Assembly: GCA_964353555.1 (NCBI GenBank)
Contig: CAYGWM010000015.1
Location: 1 to 58,025, forward strand
Direction: 5' to 3'
Length of the DNA: 58,025 nt
Source: PR03 sp964353555
GTDB lineage: Bacteria; Myxococcota_A; UBA9160; PR03
The notes beneath the pieces are model-generated. The model was not told the origin of the DNA. It did no database searches and saw only the letters and a list, made by a program, of their open reading frames with translations. Position numbers and translations under genes: made by a program. This document shows positions 55,129-58,025 of this stretch, piece by piece (positions within the stretch are counted from its first letter, which is position 1; each line of letters starts with the position of its first letter).

Positions 55129-56316
55129 CTAACGCGTGGGCTCGCAGTGGCGAAGCGCGCGCGCCGTTGCGAGCGCCGCATCGGCGGTCGCGGCGTGCAC
55201 GCTGAAGTGTCCCATCTTGCGGCGCGGCCTCGCCTCGTCCTTGCCGTATAGAACGACCTCGCGAAGCGAGCCGTCGGGCCGCGCCGCCACAAACGTTTGA
55301 GGCGGAGCGCCATCGCGCCAGTGCTCACCGAAGACGTTGCCCATGCAGAAGGCGCCCGCTTGCAGCAGCAGCGGTTGCTCGAGCGGAACTCCGAGAAGCA
55401 CGCGGGCGAGCGCATCGAACTGGTCCATGTTGCACGCGACGCGCGTCACGTGTCCGGAGTTGTGGGGTCGCGGGGCGATCTCGTTCACCAACAGATGGGC
55501 GCCGTCGATCGGCTCGACGCGCTCGCTGCGCGGCGCCGTGCGGGCGACGAAGAACTCGACGGCCAGCAGCCCCACGACGCCGAGCGCGCGCGCAGCCGCG
55601 ATCGCGATGCGTTGCGCGTCGTCTGCGACGGCGGGCGGGACACGCGCCGGCACGACGCTGAAGTCGAGCGCGTGATCGCGATGCAGGTTCTCGACGACTG
55701 GGAACACGACCTCGTCGCCCAGCGCGGAGCGCGCGACGATGCAGGAGATCTCCAGAGCGAGGTCGACGCGTTCTTCGAGCACGAAGCCCACGTCGCCGAA
55801 GCCCGCGCGCCGCGCGTCGCGCGCGAATCCCGCGAGTTCCTCCGGCGTCGTCACCGTGCGCTGCCCTTTGCCGTCGTAGCCGCCGGAGGCCGTCTTCGCG
55901 ACCAGCGGATAGCCGAGCGCTTCGGCTGCGCCGAGCAGTTCCTCGGCGCGACCGGTCGCCGCAAAGCGCGCGTGCGGGAGCCCCTCCTTGCGCAGGAACT
56001 CCTTCTCGCGAACGCGGTGCTGCGCGATCGCCAGAATGCGCGCATCCGGAACGAGCGGAGCGTGGCGCGCCGCGACCTCGGCAGACGCTGCGGGCACGCT
56101 CTCGAACTCACAGGTGAGGACATCACAGCCGCGCGCGAAGCGCTCGAGCGCGGCATCGTCGTTCCACGCCGCGACCGTCGCGTCACCCGCGTGGCGGGCG
56201 ATTCCGGGGGCGCGGGAATCCGGATCGAAGACGCGCACGCGCGCGCCCCTGGCGCGCAACCGTTCGGCGAGCATCGCGCCGAGCTGTCCGCCGCCGAGGA
56301 TCCCGACCGTCTTCAT
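55129..56316 (-). CDS. purK: N5-carboxyaminoimidazole ribonucleotide synthetase
   Basis: A 395-residue ATP-grasp enzyme catalysing AIR + ATP + bicarbonate to N5-CAIR in purine synthesis. Visible are ILGGGQLGAMLA at the N-terminus, the ATP-grasp K-TASGGYDGKGQ loop (about 148-158), and the metal-site block NEIAPRPHNSGH. Length fits PurK. ATG at 56316 overlaps the purE stop (ATGA). Bicarbonate is a direct substrate, which ties it to the bicarbonate transporter encoded next. Confidence 0.94.
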   Translation of the reverse strand: MKTVGILGGGQLGAMLAERLRARGARVRVFDPDSRAPGIARHAGDATVAAWNDDAALERFARGCDVLTCEFESVPAASAEVAARHAPLVPDARILAIAQHRVREKEFLRKEGLPHARFAATGRAEELLGAAEALGYPLVAKTASGGYDGKGQRTVTTPEELAGFARDARRAGFGDVGFVLEERVDLALEISCIVARSALGDEVVFPVVENLHRDHALDFSVVPARVPPAVADDAQRIAIAAARALGVVGLLAVEFFVARTAPRSERVEPIDGAHLLVNEIAPRPHNSGHVTRVACNMDQFDALARVLLGVPLEQPLLLQAGAFCMGNVFGEHWRDGAPPQTFVAARPDGSLREVVLYGKDEARPRRKMGHFSVHAATADAALATARALRHCEPTR

Positions 56317-56846
56317 GGCTGAGGCGCCGGAGCAACGGGACGCGCCGCGACGCGCGCATGCCCCGCTTCGGCCTTGCGCGCGAGATCTTCGCGATGGCGC
56401 GCCAGCCGCTCGGCGAGCGCGGGATCTTCGAGCGCGAGGATGCGCACTGCGAAGAGTGCTGCGTTCACCGCGCCCGCGTCGCCGATCGCGAAGGTCGCGG
56501 TGGGAATGCCGGCGGGCATCTGCACGATCGACAACAGGCTGTCGATTCCGCGCAGTGCGCGGCTCTCGATCGGGACGCCGAGCACCGGCAGCGGTGTCAA
56601 CGAGGCGATCATTCCCGGCAGATGTGCGGCGCCACCCGCGCCGGCGATCACGACGCGCAGGCCTCGCGGCGCCGCCTCGCGTGCCCACGCGACCATCCGT
56701 TCCGGCGTCCGGTGCGCGCTGACGACCGCGGTTTCGAAAGGAACGTCGAAGTCCCGCAACACGCCCTCGCAACAGCTCATGCAGCCGAGGTCCGAATCGC
56801 TTCCCATCACGATCGCCACGAGCGGGGGGCGGGCCGGGGTCGACAT
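56313..56846 (-). CDS. purE: N5-carboxyaminoimidazole ribonucleotide mutase, class I
   Basis: A 177-residue enzyme converting N5-CAIR to CAIR. It has the GSDSDL phosphate loop, SAHRTPERM (catalytic His) and GAGGAAHLPGMIAS motifs of class I PurE. The start is ATG 56846; upstream in-frame codons are less likely because of the missing motif context. It is the first gene of the purE-purK-sbtA-sbtB operon. Confidence 0.94.
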   Translation of the reverse strand: MSTPARPPLVAIVMGSDSDLGCMSCCEGVLRDFDVPFETAVVSAHRTPERMVAWAREAAPRGLRVVIAGAGGAAHLPGMIASLTPLPVLGVPIESRALRGIDSLLSIVQMPAGIPTATFAIGDAGAVNAALFAVRILALEDPALAERLARHREDLARKAEAGHARVAARPVAPAPQP

Positions 56847-57062
56847 GCGTGCGCGCCTCCCATCGCGTGACCGACGGCAGTGTCCTCGCTGCGTCGATTC
56901 GAGCCAATAGATAAATCGAGGAGAATGGTTCGACTTTGACGATGGGTCTGCGTTGGCAACAAACATCGGCCGCAGCGATTCGGCAGGCGCGGATTTTCTA
57001 TTGGACCGAAGCGCCGGACGAGCGGATGCTGTGCCTCGCAACCGAACCCAAGGGAGGCGTGC

Positions 57063-57134
57063 ATGAAGGTCGAGATCGTGCCGGGAAAGCTCGATCGCGG
57101 GCTCGCGACGCCCGCGCAGCAGGCCGAGGGCTGA
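57063..57134 (+). CDS. Candidate 23-residue small protein or leader ahead of the PGPGW gene
   Basis: ATG 57063, with GGGAGG five bases upstream (a stronger ribosome site than most genes here). It encodes MKVEIVPGKLDRGLATPAQQ plus three residues and stops at 57132-57134. The next gene starts at 57135, so the two may be coupled. No known family; the length and site make it a leader or microprotein candidate. Confidence 0.4.
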   Translation: MKVEIVPGKLDRGLATPAQQAEG

Positions 57135-57395
57135 ATGTTCGCCCGCATGTCCGACACATTCGCGCCGGCCCTTCGCGCGTCGCGCAAACTCGTGATCGCG
57201 ATTGCCGGCGCCAGCGTGCTCGCCGCCGGCATACTGATGCTCGTCCTGCCTGGACCCGCCTTCGTCGTGATCCCGGCCGGGCTCGCGATCCTCGGTATCG
57301 AGTTTGCGTGGGCGCGCCGGTGTTTGCTGCACGTGAAAGAGAACGGAGAGCGCGCGTTCCAGTTCTGGCGCGCCGGTCGCGCCGCGCGGAGCTGA
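57135..57395 (+). CDS. PGPGW-domain small membrane protein
   Basis: An 86-residue protein with two membrane segments. The central LPGPAFVVIPAGLAILGIEFAWARR is the hallmark of the PGPGW (TIGR02611) family, which is often found in proteobacteria and actinobacteria with unknown function. It starts at 57135, immediately after the small ORF; the second Met, 57147, is an alternative start. Confidence 0.8.
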   Translation: MFARMSDTFAPALRASRKLVIAIAGASVLAAGILMLVLPGPAFVVIPAGLAILGIEFAWARRCLLHVKENGERAFQFWRAGRAARS

Positions 57396-57480
57396 GCTGG
57401 GTCTTCGGATCGCTGGCCCGTTCGGACACCGGATGGGAACCCGGGCCGTCGGCCGCGCGAATCCTCGGTTCCACGATGAA

Positions 57481-57512
57481 GACGGCCGACCGCTGTAGAG
57501 CGATCGGCCGTC
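57481..57512. terminator. Hairpin between convergent genes, probable bidirectional terminator
   Basis: GACGGCCGA (57481-57489) with TCGGCCGTC (57504-57512), continued inward after one C-A mismatch by CGCT/AGCG with loop GTAG. It lies between the PGPGW gene and the minus-strand partial gene. No clear U-run. Confidence 0.6.
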
Positions 57513-57584
57513 GGGATGGACTCGGGTGGCGACATCGTCGCGCTGTTGGCTCTCGCGGTGGCGAGCGCGTGGTCGGCAGCACGC

Positions 57585-58025
57585 TCAGGCTCGCTGCGCC
57601 GTGCGGAAGGCGCGGGCGAGTTCGAGCATCATGCCGCCTTCTTCGGACGACACCTTGGCGAATCCCAGCCAGCCGCCGTCGGCCTCGGCCACTTCGCGCG
57701 CGCGCGCCCGCACCCACGCCTCGCGCGCGCGCAGCGAGCCCACATTCTCGTGCCGCGACAGCGCCGTGAGGTACGCCTGCCAGGCGCCGAGTAGTTTCGG
57801 CGTGGGCGGCGTCTCGAGCCAGCCGAGCAGCAGCGCGTGGGCGGGATGATCGAGCGCAATCCCGTCACCGCTCGTCGCTCGCAGGATCGCTTCGCGTTCG
57901 CCGCTCTGCACCAGGCCATCGGCCCACGCGACGAGCACCATCGGGATCCACTCCACGGCGGGGAGATTGCCGCGATCGATGCCCACTGCGATCAGCGCAT
58001 CGAGCGTGGCGGCGTCTTCGGTGCC
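57585..58025 (-). CDS. TerB-like protein, 5' end beyond the right edge
   Basis: The last 146 codons of a gene whose start lies outside the window; the frame is open to base 58025. IPMVLVAWADGLVQSGEREAILRA resembles the repeated helical AWADG segment of TerB/DUF533-like proteins (tellurite-resistance-associated fold). The rest is helical and ends RAFRTAQRA. Partners are unknown because the upstream neighbours are outside the window. Confidence 0.65.
   Translation of the reverse strand, partial: GTEDAATLDALIAVGIDRGNLPAVEWIPMVLVAWADGLVQSGEREAILRATSGDGIALDHPAHALLLGWLETPPTPKLLGAWQAYLTALSRHENVGSLRAREAWVRARAREVAEADGGWLGFAKVSSEEGGMMLELARAFRTAQRA

Overview
This is a high-GC (roughly two thirds G+C), gene-dense bacterial scaffold with five 100-N gaps, most likely from a metagenome-assembled or draft genome. 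The gene content fits a Gram-negative, mostly aerobic soil or aquatic bacterium of the deltaproteobacterial sphere (Myxococcota, Binatota or relatives): outer-membrane porins, di-heme c-type peroxidases, PEP-CTERM and other C-terminal sorting tails, a wax-ester/diacylglycerol acyltransferase, an MMPL-type RND exporter, ACAD10-like phosphotransferases, crotonases, and a RegB/RegA redox two-component pair. The lineage is an inference; no rRNA or other marker gene is present. I see no phage, IS element, tRNA or CRISPR array.

Layout. (1) 1-6057: a sulfate-type ABC importer operon on the minus strand (porin, sbp, cysT, cysW, cysA; cysA runs off the left edge), divergent from a sigma-54 activator. 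The shared intergenic region holds a near-consensus -24/-12 promoter and three AATATnACGG repeats. (2) 6068-18545, minus strand: PilZ protein, YceI protein, RND exporter, unknown exported protein, CrtC-like protein, APH-type kinase, secreted alpha/beta hydrolase, GH78 rhamnosidase and WS/DGAT, a lipid/envelope-flavoured block. (3) 18649-21773, plus strand: a leucine-rich leader peptide with mutually exclusive hairpins (a classical attenuator), then leuA, a DUF4870 membrane protein and a SpoU methyltransferase. (4) 21768-31828: a GT-C glycosyltransferase, a small ORF with its own terminator, a lipoprotein resembling a peptidase propeptide, an M4 peptidase with PEP-CTERM tail, an SGNH/MBOAT acylation pair and a second GT-C protein. 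(5) 31844-42885: a crotonase, then a redox operon (Cys/His-rich outer-membrane protein, TlpA-like thioredoxin, di-heme peroxidase, RegB, RegA), a PEP-CTERM protein, and an FG-GAP protein coupled to a second di-heme peroxidase. Two copies of a complex hairpin repeat flank this region. (6) 42890-52943: nitroreductase, hemerythrin, TetR regulator with palindromic operators, ferritin-like diiron protein, a 1128-residue beta-propeller/di-heme/TSP3/IPT surface protein, an 845-residue lipoprotein and a 4Fe-4S protein. (7) 52940-58025: a crotonase, an operon joining purE and purK to a bicarbonate transporter (sbtA) and its PII-like regulator (sbtB), a PGPGW membrane protein and a TerB-like partial gene.

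The strongest leads are the purEK-sbtAB operon (bicarbonate import fused to a bicarbonate-consuming purine step), the leuA attenuator, the sigma-54 control region of the sulfate importer, the RegBA redox operon, and the hairpin repeats. One of the five gaps (42245-42344) is demonstrably an assembly artefact, and at least three others are too short for the protein sequence they interrupt.
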